Assembly: GCF_049727805.1 (NCBI RefSeq)
Contig: NZ_JBCNYA010000010.1
Location: forward strand, 1-64,000
Reading direction: 5' to 3'
DNA from: Frateuria_A sp049727805
GTDB taxonomy: Bacteria; Pseudomonadota; Gammaproteobacteria; Xanthomonadales; Rhodanobacteraceae
DNA length: 64,000 nucleotides
In this document: one piece after another, positions 48,730-57,941 of the stretch
Numbering within the stretch: the stretch's first letter is position 1
Layout of the letters: the number at the start of each line of letters is the position of its first letter
Notes under the pieces: model-generated
What the model was told of the DNA's origin: nothing
Databases searched by the model: none
What the model saw: only the letters and a program-made list of their open reading frames with translations
Translations under genes and position numbers: made by a program

Positions 48730-51624
48730 ATGAATCCGGCTCTCCCCACTCGCGAGCCCGCGACGTTCCCGGCCGACCGGGAAGCGTTGCATCGGGCGGT
48801 CGAGCGGCTGTTCGGGGCGCCGGACGCGGCCAGCGTGGCCGCCGTGTACGAAACGCTGCTGTCGGACTGGCACGTGCGCGCCCGCCTGGGCTGGCGCCTG
48901 CTGGGCGCGGACGAGCCGCCCGCCTCCGCCGGACGGCTGGAACTGGCCGAGGATCCACAAGGCCTGCGCGTGCTGGTGCTGGAACCGGAAGCGCCGCTGT
49001 CCGAACCGCTGCGCGAGCGGCTGGCCTGGTTCGGCCGCCTGGCCGGCACGCGGATGCGCCAGCAGGCCGAGACCGCGCGGCTGTACGAGGCGATTTCCCG
49101 CCTGGCGCTGGCCGAACGACTGCAGCGCGCGCTGTTCGCGATCGCCGAGCAGGCCGGTACCGAACGCAACATGGCCGAGATGATGCGTTCGCTGCACGCC
49201 ATCGTCGGCAGCCTGATGTACGCGGAGAACTTCTACATCGTGCTGTACGACGAGGCGACCGACAGCGTGCGCTTCCCGTACTACGCCGACGCCGCCGACC
49301 GCGACCCGCCCTCGCCCGAGCGCAGCGTGCCGCTGGTCGAACTGGAGCGCAGCCTGACCTGGAACCTGCTCAAGGGCGGGCGCGCCATGATGGGTTCGAT
49401 CGAAGAACTCAACCGCAGCGTGCCCGACCGGCTGGTGCTGATCGGCCCGGACTGCGAGCACTGGCTCGGCGTGCCGCTGCTGCGCGAAGGCAAGGTGGTC
49501 GGCGGCATCGTGATCCAGAGTTATCGCGCCGACACCCAGTACACCACGCAGGACCGCGAGCTGCTCTGCTATGTCGCCCAGCACGTGCAGGCCGCGCTGG
49601 AGAAGCGCCAGGCGCAGGCCGAGCTGGAGCGGCGCGTGGCCGACCGCACCGCCGCCCTGCGCGAGGCCAACCGCGTGCTGCGCCAGCAGGTGCTGCAGCG
49701 CCAGCGCGGCGAGCGGCTGCAGGCGGCGTTGTTCCGCATCGCCGAACTGGCCAGTACCTCCGAGGGCCTGGACACCTTCTACGCGGCGGTACACCGCGTC
49801 ATCGGCGGTCTGCTGTACGCACGCAACTTCTACATCGCACTGGTCGATGAGGACAGCGGCCAGCTGACCTTCCCCTATTCGGTGGACGAGGTCGACAACG
49901 CACCGGCGCCGCGCCTGCACGGCCGCGGCGCCACCGAGTACGTCTTGCGCCACGGCAAGCCGCTGCTGGCCGACTCCGGGGAACTGGAACGGCTGACCTC
50001 GCTGGGCGAGATCCAGCGCCAGGGCACGCACTCGCTGTGCTGGCTGGGCGTGCCGCTGGTCTGGGGCGAAAAGGTGATGGGCGTGCTGGCGGTGCAGAGT
50101 TACACGCCGGAGCACACCTACAACGAGCGCGACCAGGAACTGCTCACCTTCGTCAGCTACCACATCGCCAACGCGCTGCAGCGCAAGCACACCGCCGAGT
50201 CGCTCAAGCAGGCCTACGCCGGCCTCGAGCGCCGCGTCACCGAGCGCACCCGAGCGCTCGCGCTGGCCAACCGCGACCTGCGCGAACAGATCGCCGAGCG
50301 CGAGCGCGTCGAGCGCCGGCTCAAGTACGAGACCCTGCACGATTCGCTCACCGGCCTGCCCAACCGCACCCTGCTGCTGCAGCGGATGGAGCAAGCGTTG
50401 GAACGCTACCGCGCGGAACCGGACGAGGGCGGCTTCGCGGTCCTGTTCATCGACCTGGACCGCTTCAAGGTGATCAACGATTCGGTCGGCCATCTCGTCG
50501 GCGACGACCTGCTGTTCCAGGTCGGCGGCCGCATCCGCGCCTGCCTGAAGACCCGCGACGTGGTCGCGCGCCTGGGCGGCGACGAGTTCGCCGTGCTGCT
50601 GGAAGGCGTCGCCGAACCGGCGACCGCGGTGTCGGTGGCCGAACGCGTGATCGGCGAGCTGCAGGTGCCGTTCCGGCTCGGTGCCAAGGAGATCTTCACC
50701 TCCGCATCGATCGGCGTGGCCCTGCCCGGCCCGCATTACCAGAAGCCGGAGGAATTGCTGCGCGACGCCGACGCGGCGATGTACCGCGCCAAGGACGAAG
50801 GCCGCCACCGCGCCGCGGTGTTCGACGATCGTCTGCGCCGCGAGGCGCTGTCGCTGCTGGAACTGGAGAGCGACCTGCGCCGCGGCCTGGCGCGCAACGA
50901 GTTCGTGCCCTTCTACCAGCCCATCGTGGCGCTGGAGGACGGCCGCATCGTCGGCTACGAGGCGCTGCTGCGCTGGCACCATCCCGATCGCGGCCTGCTC
51001 GCCCCGGGCGAGTTCCTGGTGATCGCCGAGGAAGCCGGCTGCGCCGAGAGCATCGACTGGCAGATCTTCGAGCAGGTCTGCGCGCAGGCGCCGCAGATCC
51101 TGGGCAAGGACGGCTTCGTCAGCATCAACGTTTCCGGCCGCCACTTCCGCCTGCCCGACCTCGATGCGCGACTGCTGGCGCTGCTGGCCGAGCACGGCCT
51201 GCCGCCGCGGCAGGTGCGCGTGGAGGTGACCGAGCGCGCGCTGCTGGACAACCCGGCGCAGGTCAAGCGCATGCTCGAGAACATGCGAAGCCGCGGCGTG
51301 CGGGTGGCGCTGGACGACTTCGGCACCGGCTACTCCTCGCTGAGCTACCTGCACCAGTACCCGTTCGAGACCCTGAAGATCGACCGCTCCTTCATCACCG
51401 AGCTGCCGCGCGAAGGCGAGAGCCAGGGCGTGGCGGTGGTGCGGGCGATCCAGGTGCTGGCCGATTCGCTCAACATGCTGGTGATCGCCGAGGGCATCGA
51501 GGAAGAGCACCAGCGCCAGGCGCTGATGCGGGTCGGCTGCCGCTACGGCCAGGGTTTCCTGTTCGCCCGCCCGCAGCCGGTCAGCGCGTGGCTGCCGGCC
51601 GACCCGACGCCTGCCGTGGCGTAA
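48730..51624 (+). CDS. GAF-GAF-GGDEF-EAL cyclic-di-GMP protein
   Basis: The 964-residue soluble protein has two GAF sensor domains (about 135-290 and 345-490), each followed by a coiled-coil linker. A GGDEF domain (active site RLGGDEFAVLL) and an EAL domain (YEALLRWHH, DDFGTGYSSL, and the Glu-rich loop at IAEGIEEEHQ) complete it. Both catalytic motifs look intact, so it could make and degrade cyclic-di-GMP. The inhibitory I-site position reads KTRD rather than RxxD, so feedback on the cyclase may be weak. The first about 120 residues are unassigned. A hairpin with TTTT follows the stop. Confidence 0.93.
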   Translation: MNPALPTREPATFPADREALHRAVERLFGAPDAASVAAVYETLLSDWHVRARLGWRLLGADEPPASAGRLELAEDPQGLRVLVLEPEAPLSEPLRERLAWFGRLAGTRMRQQAETARLYEAISRLALAERLQRALFAIAEQAGTERNMAEMMRSLHAIVGSLMYAENFYIVLYDEATDSVRFPYYADAADRDPPSPERSVPLVELERSLTWNLLKGGRAMMGSIEELNRSVPDRLVLIGPDCEHWLGVPLLREGKVVGGIVIQSYRADTQYTTQDRELLCYVAQHVQAALEKRQAQAELERRVADRTAALREANRVLRQQVLQRQRGERLQAALFRIAELASTSEGLDTFYAAVHRVIGGLLYARNFYIALVDEDSGQLTFPYSVDEVDNAPAPRLHGRGATEYVLRHGKPLLADSGELERLTSLGEIQRQGTHSLCWLGVPLVWGEKVMGVLAVQSYTPEHTYNERDQELLTFVSYHIANALQRKHTAESLKQAYAGLERRVTERTRALALANRDLREQIAERERVERRLKYETLHDSLTGLPNRTLLLQRMEQALERYRAEPDEGGFAVLFIDLDRFKVINDSVGHLVGDDLLFQVGGRIRACLKTRDVVARLGGDEFAVLLEGVAEPATAVSVAERVIGELQVPFRLGAKEIFTSASIGVALPGPHYQKPEELLRDADAAMYRAKDEGRHRAAVFDDRLRREALSLLELESDLRRGLARNEFVPFYQPIVALEDGRIVGYEALLRWHHPDRGLLAPGEFLVIAEEAGCAESIDWQIFEQVCAQAPQILGKDGFVSINVSGRHFRLPDLDARLLALLAEHGLPPRQVRVEVTERALLDNPAQVKRMLENMRSRGVRVALDDFGTGYSSLSYLHQYPFETLKIDRSFITELPREGESQGVAVVRAIQVLADSLNMLVIAEGIEEEHQRQALMRVGCRYGQGFLFARPQPVSAWLPADPTPAVA

Positions 51625-51639
51625 CGAGAACGACGACCG

Positions 51640-51704
51640 CGTAGGGTGGGCTTCAGCCCACCACAGGTCGCGACGGTGGCGGTCTGAAGCCTACCCTACG
51701 TTTT
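51640..51704. repeat. Intergenic hairpin repeat (family C, copy 1)
   Basis: CGTAGGGTGGGCTTCAG (from 51640) and its inverted partner CTGAAGCCTACCCTACG (ending 51700) match at 16 of 17 positions. TTTT follows, so on the plus strand it could terminate the GGDEF-EAL transcript. The same unit recurs at 54908-54976. Confidence 0.75.
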
Positions 51705-52602
51705 ACTGCGAGGTGGTCGACGTGTCCGCACTGACCCCGCCGCTCAACACGTGCTCCGCATCGATCCGGTCGAAGGTGTAGCGCTGCGCGCAGAACTCGC
51801 AGATCACCTCGATCTCCCCATCGCGCGCGGCCAGCGCCGCTTCCACTTCGTCGCGTCCCAGCGAGCGCAGCATCGACTCCACCCGCTCGCGCGAGCAACT
51901 GCAGCCGAACGCCAACGGGCGCGGCTCGAACAGCCGCACTGTTTCCTCGTGGTAGAGCCGGTACAGCAACTGCTCGGCGGCAGAGGAGAGCATCTCCTCG
52001 CGGCCCAGCGTGCCGGTCAGGTGCAGCACGCGGTTCCAGGCGTCCTCGTCCTCGACCGCTCCGTGGCCGCCCTCGCCCGGCAGCTTCTGCAGCATCAGTC
52101 CCACCGCGTGCTCGCCGTCGGCGGCCAGCAGCAGGCGCGCAGGCAATTGTTCGGACAGGCGGAAGTAGTTTTCCAGCGCCCCGGCCAGGTCCGGTTGGCC
52201 AAGCTCGACCAGGCCCTGGTAGCGCTGGCCGCGTTCGGCATGACCAATGGTGATCGCCATCACCGCGCCGGGCAGCGCGGACAGGTCCAGCGGCGTGGGC
52301 AGCGGATCGCTCCAGCGCGCCAGGCCGCGCAGGCGGCCCTGGTCGCTGCATTCGGTGAACAGCAGGCGCAGCGCGCCACTGCTCTTGAGCTCGATCGAGA
52401 GCGCCCCTTCCAGCTTGATGTTGCCGGTCAACAGCGCGCTCGCCGCCAGGCTCTGGCCGAGCAGCTCGCGCAACGGCTGCGGATAGTCCGAACGGGCGGC
52501 CACCTCGCGCCATGCCGCGCCCAGGCGCACCAGCACGCCGCGCACGCCGGCGCGTTCCAGCACGAAACGATGCAGCACGTCCTCGACAAGCACGGTTTCC
52601 AC
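51703..52602 (-). CDS. hslO: Redox-regulated chaperone Hsp33
   Basis: Hsp33 is a holdase that unfolds and protects proteins under oxidative stress when its zinc cysteines become disulfide-bonded. The 299-residue protein has the four C-terminal cysteines C234-x-C236 (GCSCSRERV) and C268-x-x-C271 (CEFC). The N-terminal domain shows GQSLAASALLTGNIKLEGALSIE. No ATG exists at the right place; GTG at 52602 with GAGGTGG upstream gives the normal N-terminus. It is transcribed divergently from mtgA. Confidence 0.93.
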   Translation of the reverse strand: METVLVEDVLHRFVLERAGVRGVLVRLGAAWREVAARSDYPQPLRELLGQSLAASALLTGNIKLEGALSIELKSSGALRLLFTECSDQGRLRGLARWSDPLPTPLDLSALPGAVMAITIGHAERGQRYQGLVELGQPDLAGALENYFRLSEQLPARLLLAADGEHAVGLMLQKLPGEGGHGAVEDEDAWNRVLHLTGTLGREEMLSSAAEQLLYRLYHEETVRLFEPRPLAFGCSCSRERVESMLRSLGRDEVEAALAARDGEIEVICEFCAQRYTFDRIDAEHVLSGGVSADTSTTSQ

Positions 52603-52711
52603 GAAATCCACCTCGACACCAAGGAATCGCACCAGATGGGGTCGGCGCGGGTGCGGGACAATGGGCCGCTTATACTCCTCATGCTTCCAAACCGAGGTCG
52701 ACGCCAAGACG

Positions 52712-53452
52712 ATGCCACCGCTGCGCACCGCCCTCCGCCGCCTGTCGCGCGCGCTCGCCATTCTGGTGGTGTCGTGGCTGGCGCTGTCCTGGCTGGCGGT
52801 GCTGGTGCTGCGCTTCGTACCGCCGTGGACCTCGGCGGTGATGATGGAGCGCCGCATGGGCGCCTGGCTGCATGGCGAACGCGACTTCCGGTTGCGCCAG
52901 CATTGGGTACCTTGGACGCAGGTATCGCCCTATGTGCCGCTCGCTATGGTCGCCGGCGAGGACCAGAAATTTCCTTTCCATCACGGCTTCGACCTGGACT
53001 CGATCCAGGACGCGCTGGACGACGCCGACGAAGGCAAGCGCCTGCGCGGCGCCAGCACGATCAGCCAGCAGACCGCCAAGAATCTGTTCCTGTGGAACGG
53101 CCGCAGCTTCGTGCGCAAGGGCCTGGAAGCGTACTTCACCGTGCTGATCGAGCTGAGCTGGCCCAAGCGGCGCATCCTCGAGGTCTACATGAACATCGCC
53201 GAGCTGGGCGATGGCATCTACGGCGTGGGCGCGGCGAGCGAAGCCTACTTCCACGTGCCGCCGTCGCGATTGGGGCCGGCACAGGCCGCACGCCTGGCCG
53301 CGGTGCTGCCCAGCCCGCGCCGCCTGCATGCCGACCGCCCCAGCGCCTACGTCCAGCGCCGCACGCAATGGATCGAGCGGCAGATGCAGCAGCTCGGTGG
53401 CCCCGGCTACCTGGACGGCACCCATCCCCCGCGCCCGCGGCGAGGACACTGA
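52712..53452 (+). CDS. mtgA: Monofunctional biosynthetic peptidoglycan transglycosylase
   Basis: It polymerises lipid II into glycan strands at the inner membrane. The 246-residue protein has one N-terminal TM anchor (about 12-34) and a GT51 domain. The catalytic Glu is E83 in AGEDQKFPFHHGFD, and GASTISQQTAKNLFLW and RRILEVYMNIAELGDGIYG are the further signature motifs. There is no transpeptidase domain, as expected for MtgA. Its stop is 4 bases before the GT2 glycosyltransferase start, so they form an operon. Confidence 0.94.
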   Translation: MPPLRTALRRLSRALAILVVSWLALSWLAVLVLRFVPPWTSAVMMERRMGAWLHGERDFRLRQHWVPWTQVSPYVPLAMVAGEDQKFPFHHGFDLDSIQDALDDADEGKRLRGASTISQQTAKNLFLWNGRSFVRKGLEAYFTVLIELSWPKRRILEVYMNIAELGDGIYGVGAASEAYFHVPPSRLGPAQAARLAAVLPSPRRLHADRPSAYVQRRTQWIERQMQQLGGPGYLDGTHPPRPRRGH

Positions 53453-53456
53453 ACCC

Positions 53457-54389
53457 ATGAGCGAACTCACCGTCGTCGTCCCCGCCTACAACGAGGCGGC
53501 CGTGCTCGATGCCTTCCATGATCGCCTCACCGGCGTGCTCGACGCGCTCGCGCTGGACAGCGCCGTGCTCTACGTTGACGACGGCAGCAGCGACGGCACC
53601 TGGGCGGCGATCGAGGCGCTGCTGGCGCGCGACCGCCGGGTACGCGCGTTGAAGCTCTCGCGCAACTTCGGCAAGGAAGCCGCGCTCACCGCGGGGCTGG
53701 ACCACGTCGTCGAGGGCGCGGCCGTGGTGATCGACGCCGACCTGCAGGATCCGCCCGAACTGATCCCGGAGCTGGTCGCGCAATGGCGCGGCGGCTTCGA
53801 CGTGGTCTACGCCACGCGCAGCGCGCGCGCCGGCGAGACGCGGCTCAAGCGGCTCACCGCCGCCGGCTTCTATCGCGCGATGGAGCGGCTGTCGGACACC
53901 CCGCTGCCGCGCGACACCGGCGACTTCCGCCTGCTCTCTCGCCGCGCATTGGATGCGCTGGCCCGGCTGCGCGAGCGCCAGCGCTTCATGAAGGGCCTGT
54001 TCGCCTGGATCGGCTACCGCCAGACCGCCGTGCATTACCAGCGCGAGCCGCGCCACAGCGGCCGCACCAAGTGGAACTACTGGCGGCTGACCCAGCTGGC
54101 GATCGAAGGCATCACTTCCTTTTCCAGCGCACCGCTGCGGCTGGCCACCTGGGTCGGGCTGGGCTCCTCGCTGCTGGCCTTCGTCTACGGACTGTGGGTG
54201 CTCACCAAAGCGCTGATCTGGGGCGACCCGGTGCGCGGCTACCCGACATTGATGCTGGTGATCCTGTTCCTCGGCGGCGTGCAGTTGCTGGCGCTGGGCG
54301 TGATCGGCGAGTACCTGGGCCGCAGCTATGCCGAGAGCAAGCAGCGCCCGCTGTATTTCGTGGAAGAGGAACGCCTGGGCGGGGGCTGA
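53457..54389 (+). CDS. GT2 polyprenyl-phosphate glycosyltransferase (GtrB/DPM1-like)
   Basis: The 310-residue protein has a cytosolic GT-A domain (VVVPAYNEAAVLDAF, YVDDGSSDGT, and the DxD region VVIDADLQDPPELI). The amphipathic region HSGRTKWNYWRL follows, and then two C-terminal TM helices (about 225-290) and a short tail. This is the architecture of enzymes that load a sugar onto undecaprenyl phosphate for later flipping. The sugar is unknown. Coupling to mtgA suggests an envelope role, which is inference. Confidence 0.9.
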   Translation: MSELTVVVPAYNEAAVLDAFHDRLTGVLDALALDSAVLYVDDGSSDGTWAAIEALLARDRRVRALKLSRNFGKEAALTAGLDHVVEGAAVVIDADLQDPPELIPELVAQWRGGFDVVYATRSARAGETRLKRLTAAGFYRAMERLSDTPLPRDTGDFRLLSRRALDALARLRERQRFMKGLFAWIGYRQTAVHYQREPRHSGRTKWNYWRLTQLAIEGITSFSSAPLRLATWVGLGSSLLAFVYGLWVLTKALIWGDPVRGYPTLMLVILFLGGVQLLALGVIGEYLGRSYAESKQRPLYFVEEERLGGG

Positions 54390-54470
54390 ACGGTGCTTTG
54401 ACGCGCTGCCGACGGACCGGAGCTAGACTCGCCCTACGCGGCCGGCCGCGGCCGACTGAGGAGCCAGGGC

Positions 54471-54899
54471 ATGCACCAGGTCAGGCATCTGCTGGAAGGC
54501 AAGGGCAACGACGTCTATGCCATCGCGCCCGAAGCGCCCGTGCTGGAGGCGATCCGGCAGATGGCCGAACGCCGCATCGGCGCGCTGGTGGTGATGAAGG
54601 GCGACGCGCTGGCCGGGATCGTGTCCGAGCGCGACTACGCACGCAAGGTGATCCTGCGCGGCCGGTCGTCCGCACAAACGGCAGTGGCCGACATCATGAG
54701 CGGCGAGCCGCTGACGATCTCGCCCGAAACCGACGTGTTCGACTGCATGCGCCTGTGCACCGAGCGCCGCGTGCGCCACCTGCCGGTGGTCGAGGACGGA
54801 CGCGTGGTTGGGGTGATCTCGATCGGCGACCTGGTCAAGGCGGTGATCGACGCGCAGGCCGAGCAGATCGAGCAGTTGCAGCGCTACATCACCAGCTGA
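54471..54899 (+). CDS. Tandem CBS-domain protein
   Basis: The 142-residue cytosolic protein consists of one CBS pair: APEAPVLEAIRQMAERRIGALVV (first) and VFDCMRLCTERRVRHLPVVEDGRVVGVISIGDLVKAVI (second, about 85-125). There is no attached enzyme domain. CBS pairs bind adenine nucleotides and serve as energy sensors; this stand-alone form is common in proteobacteria with uncertain targets. AGGAG lies 9 bases before the ATG. Confidence 0.92.
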   Translation: MHQVRHLLEGKGNDVYAIAPEAPVLEAIRQMAERRIGALVVMKGDALAGIVSERDYARKVILRGRSSAQTAVADIMSGEPLTISPETDVFDCMRLCTERRVRHLPVVEDGRVVGVISIGDLVKAVIDAQAEQIEQLQRYITS

Positions 54900-54907
54900 A
54901 AGGCGCT

Positions 54908-54976
54908 TCGTAGGGTAGGCTTCAGCCCACCGCTACTTCACCGTACCCGGCCGGTGGGCTGAAGCCCATCCTACGG
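54908..54976. repeat. Intergenic hairpin repeat (family C, copy 2)
   Basis: CGTAGGGTAGGCTTCAGCCC and its inverted partner, whose unit is GGTGGGCTGAAGCCCATCCT, match at 22 of 24 positions around a 20-base loop. It fills the gap between the convergent CBS and transporter genes and may terminate both. It is the same family as 51640-51704. Confidence 0.75.
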
Positions 54977-54987
54977 GCAGTTCTGAC

Positions 54988-56256
54988 TCAGTCCCTGGCC
55001 AGGTCCGGCGCCTGCCCGGCCCGACGCGCCACCCACGCCGAGACCGTGGCCACGCCCGCGCCGATCAGGCCCATGCCACCCACACCCACGCCAAGCCACG
55101 CCAGCACGCTCACGCCGCTGGTCACCAGCACGTCGCCGAAGCGCCACACGGCGGTCTCGACGAAGTTCTTGCCCTTGTAGCGCGTCTCGCGCGGCACGCG
55201 GGTGTACAGCGCATCGACCGCCGGCTTGGTCATGCCATAGGCGAAGCCGCGCGTGGTCGCAAGCATCACGGCGAGCAGCGGTATGGCCATGCCCAGCAGG
55301 CGCACGTCGCCGGTGCCGAACACGGCCACCATCAGCAGCAGCACGATGTTCACCAGCGCCGGCACCACCAGGCCCCAGCCTGCGCCGAAGCGGACCAGCA
55401 GCCAGCGCGTCAGGGTCAGCTGCAGCAGCGCGCCGAGCGCATTGGTCGCCAGGTCCAGGTCGTTGTAGAAGGCGGTGCGCGCCACCCGGTCGGCGAAATG
55501 CGCCTTGGCGTAGTCCGCCATCAGCGCGTAGGCCAGCGTGCCGATGCCGTCGCCGAGCAGCATCAGCATGGCCATGTAGCGCAGGAACGGCCGTGACCAC
55601 AGCTCGCGGATGCCGGCCCACAGCGAACCACCGGTGCCCTGCGCAGCGCGGCTGTCGCTGGTCTGCTCGTCGCGTGCGGACAACCGCAGCAGCAGTACCA
55701 GCGCCAGTCCTAGGGTCGTCGCAGACACCGCCAGCAACGGGGCCACGCCGAGCACGCGCACCAACAACCGGGTCAGCAGCGGCCCGAAAATCGCCCCTGC
55801 CATGCCGCCCAGCGCGATCAGTGGAAACACGCGCCGCGCCTGCTGGCTGGCGAAGATGTCCGCCATGAAGCTCCAGAACAGCGACACCACGAACAGGTTG
55901 AACACGCTGACCCAGACGTAGAACACCACGCCCAGCAGGCGCGCGCCGATCCGGTCCTGCGCCACGAACGCGGGCACGAAGGCGAGCAGGCAGACGATGA
56001 AGAAGCTGTAGCTCCACGCCAGCAGCCGCCGCCGCGAAACGCGCGCGACCAGCCAGCCGAACACCGGCGTCAGCGCCAGCATCACGCCGAAGGTCACCGC
56101 GTAGAACAATGGCAACGACTGCGACCCGACCGCGCCGCCGAGCTGGTCGCGCACCGGCCGGATCATGTAGTAGCCGGCCATCACCAGAAAGAAGGCCAGC
56201 GTGGACAGGGTCAACCCGCTGCCTTCGTCGGCGTGGGCGTTGGGGCGCAGGCTCAC
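54988..56256 (-). CDS. MFS-like transporter, possibly nucleotide (Npt/TlcC-type) related
   Basis: The 422-residue inner-membrane protein has 12 predicted TM helices. The first helix carries GYYMIRPVRDQLGG, which resembles the RPxRD segment of ATP/ADP translocase-like proteins found in free-living proteobacteria; the rest looks like a generic MFS carrier. Substrate is unknown. No ATG fits the start well; GTG at 56256 gives a short N-terminus, and an ATG at 56328 in frame is an alternative. It is convergent with the CBS gene. Confidence 0.8.
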   Translation of the reverse strand: MSLRPNAHADEGSGLTLSTLAFFLVMAGYYMIRPVRDQLGGAVGSQSLPLFYAVTFGVMLALTPVFGWLVARVSRRRLLAWSYSFFIVCLLAFVPAFVAQDRIGARLLGVVFYVWVSVFNLFVVSLFWSFMADIFASQQARRVFPLIALGGMAGAIFGPLLTRLLVRVLGVAPLLAVSATTLGLALVLLLRLSARDEQTSDSRAAQGTGGSLWAGIRELWSRPFLRYMAMLMLLGDGIGTLAYALMADYAKAHFADRVARTAFYNDLDLATNALGALLQLTLTRWLLVRFGAGWGLVVPALVNIVLLLMVAVFGTGDVRLLGMAIPLLAVMLATTRGFAYGMTKPAVDALYTRVPRETRYKGKNFVETAVWRFGDVLVTSGVSVLAWLGVGVGGMGLIGAGVATVSAWVARRAGQAPDLARD

Positions 56257-56493
56257 CGGAGGTCCAGCCTTGGGGTGGGGGCGGCAAAGCCTAGCATGCG
56301 CGGTACGCCCCGCAGCCGTTCGCGCCACGACACGCCTCGACCAGGCAGACCCGCCTGCTGAACATCACCCACCCCGATGCCCGCGCGCTTCGTTGTGAGC
56401 CGCACCCAACTGCCCCACAATCGGGGAATTCGCGCCCCTTCCGGGGCGAGCTTCTTTCCACCTCCACGGCTTTGCGCCGGAACGCTTCCAGGC

Positions 56494-57795
56494 ATGCAGC
56501 TTCGTACGCTTTCCCTGCTGATCGCCGGCCTGCTCGGCGCGGCAACCACTTCCGCGCTGGCGCGCCCGTCGACGACGACCCCGCCCGCCGCCACCCCTGC
56601 TTCCACCACCGGCGCCACCGTCACGCAGACACTGCCGCCCGAACGGGTGAAGGCCACGCTGGAGGAGTACCGGCAGTGGCTCGCCAAGCTCGAGCAGCGC
56701 AATGCCGTCGCGGGACTGGCCACTGCGGTGGTGGTCGACGACAAGGTGGTGTTCGAAGGCACCATCGGCTACGCCGACGCGATGGACAAGGAACCGGTGA
56801 CACCTGAGACCGTGTTCCGCCTGGCCTCGCTGTCCAAGGCGTTCGCCACCGGCCTGACCGCGGTCCTGGTGCAGGATGGCAAGCTGGCCTGGGACACGCG
56901 GCTGGTCAACGTGCTGCCGTTCTTCAAGCTCAAGAACGTGCCCGACACGCAGCGTGCCACCGTCGCCGACATCCTCGGCCAGCGCCTGGGCCTGCCGCGC
57001 AACACCTACGACAACATGCTCGAGGACGACGTGCCTTACGAAGAGCTGGTGCGCAAGCTCGACGAGGTCGACATGACCTGCGGCGTGGGCCAGTGCTATG
57101 GCTACCAGAACGTCGCCTTCAGCCTGATCGGCGACGTGGTCTACGCGATGACCGGCAGCTTCTTCTACAAGCTCGTCGACCAACGGATCTTCCTGCCGCT
57201 GAGCATGACCACGGCCAGCTACGGCCGCGCGGGGCTGGAGTCGAGCAAGAGCTGGGCGCGCCCTCACCGGCGCACGCGGCGCGGCTGGGTCCCGTTCGAG
57301 CCGAAGGAGAACTACTACCGCGTGGCCCCGGCCGCCGGCGTCAACGCCAGCCTGCGCGACATGGAAAAGTGGCTGATCGCGCAGATGGGCGGGCGGCCGG
57401 ACGTGCTCTCTCCCAAGGCGCTCGAGACGCTGCACGCGCCCGGCGTGCCCACGCCCGTCGAACTGCATTCGTCGGCCTGGCGCAACGGACGCCTGACCGC
57501 GGCGCACTACGGGCTGGGCTGGCGCGTGTTCACCTATGGCGGCGAGACGCTGGTCTATCACGCGGGCGCGGTGGAGGGTTACCGCACGATGATCGGTTTC
57601 TTCCCGAAATACCACGCCGGCGTGGTGACCCTGTGGAACGCCGGCGTGCCGACACCCTCGGGCCTGATGCCGATGGTGTTCGACAGTCTGCTCGGCCTGC
57701 CGCACGTGGACTGGGCGGGGCTGGAGAAGAACGTTCCCGACCGCGCGCCAACCAAGCCGCGCAAGGCCCGCCCCAGGCGCCACCGTCGCCACTGA
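56494..57795 (+). CDS. Secreted serine hydrolase of the class C beta-lactamase/PBP-like family
   Basis: The 433-residue product has a signal peptide (MQLRTLSLLIAGLLGAATTSALA). A low-complexity Thr/Pro/Ala linker (about 25-45) precedes a beta-lactamase-like domain. The active-site set is present: S112-L-S-K115 (LASLSKAF), YQN in CYGYQNVAFSL and HAG in LVYHAGAVEGY. Such proteins are often esterases, D-aminopeptidases or carboxypeptidases rather than drug-resistance enzymes. The last about 20 residues are very basic (KPRKARPRRHRRH). It stands alone before a terminator. Confidence 0.9.
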   Translation: MQLRTLSLLIAGLLGAATTSALARPSTTTPPAATPASTTGATVTQTLPPERVKATLEEYRQWLAKLEQRNAVAGLATAVVVDDKVVFEGTIGYADAMDKEPVTPETVFRLASLSKAFATGLTAVLVQDGKLAWDTRLVNVLPFFKLKNVPDTQRATVADILGQRLGLPRNTYDNMLEDDVPYEELVRKLDEVDMTCGVGQCYGYQNVAFSLIGDVVYAMTGSFFYKLVDQRIFLPLSMTTASYGRAGLESSKSWARPHRRTRRGWVPFEPKENYYRVAPAAGVNASLRDMEKWLIAQMGGRPDVLSPKALETLHAPGVPTPVELHSSAWRNGRLTAAHYGLGWRVFTYGGETLVYHAGAVEGYRTMIGFFPKYHAGVVTLWNAGVPTPSGLMPMVFDSLLGLPHVDWAGLEKNVPDRAPTKPRKARPRRHRRH

Positions 57796-57892
57796 GGGTT
57801 GCCGGCCATCGTTCGGGCACGGCGTGCCTTCCTTCAAAGGGGATGGTCGGAGCCAAATGGCCTTCCCCGCTCTTCGAGCATCAGAACAAAAG

Positions 57893-57919
57893 AAAAGGCG
57901 GCGCGAGCGCCGCCTTTTT
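57893..57919. terminator. Bidirectional terminator
   Basis: AAAAGGCGGCGC and GCGCCGCCTTTTT form a near-perfect symmetric hairpin with A and T flanks. It serves the serine hydrolase gene on the plus strand and the convergent TonB-like gene on the minus strand. Confidence 0.88.
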
Positions 57920-57941
57920 GTTTCTGCCTTCGGAGTCCGGT

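Noticed and set aside
57893..57919. Hairpin first considered as another REP-type repeat
   Set aside because: Its A and T flanks and its position between convergent genes make it an ordinary bidirectional terminator, and its sequence is unrelated to the repeat families.
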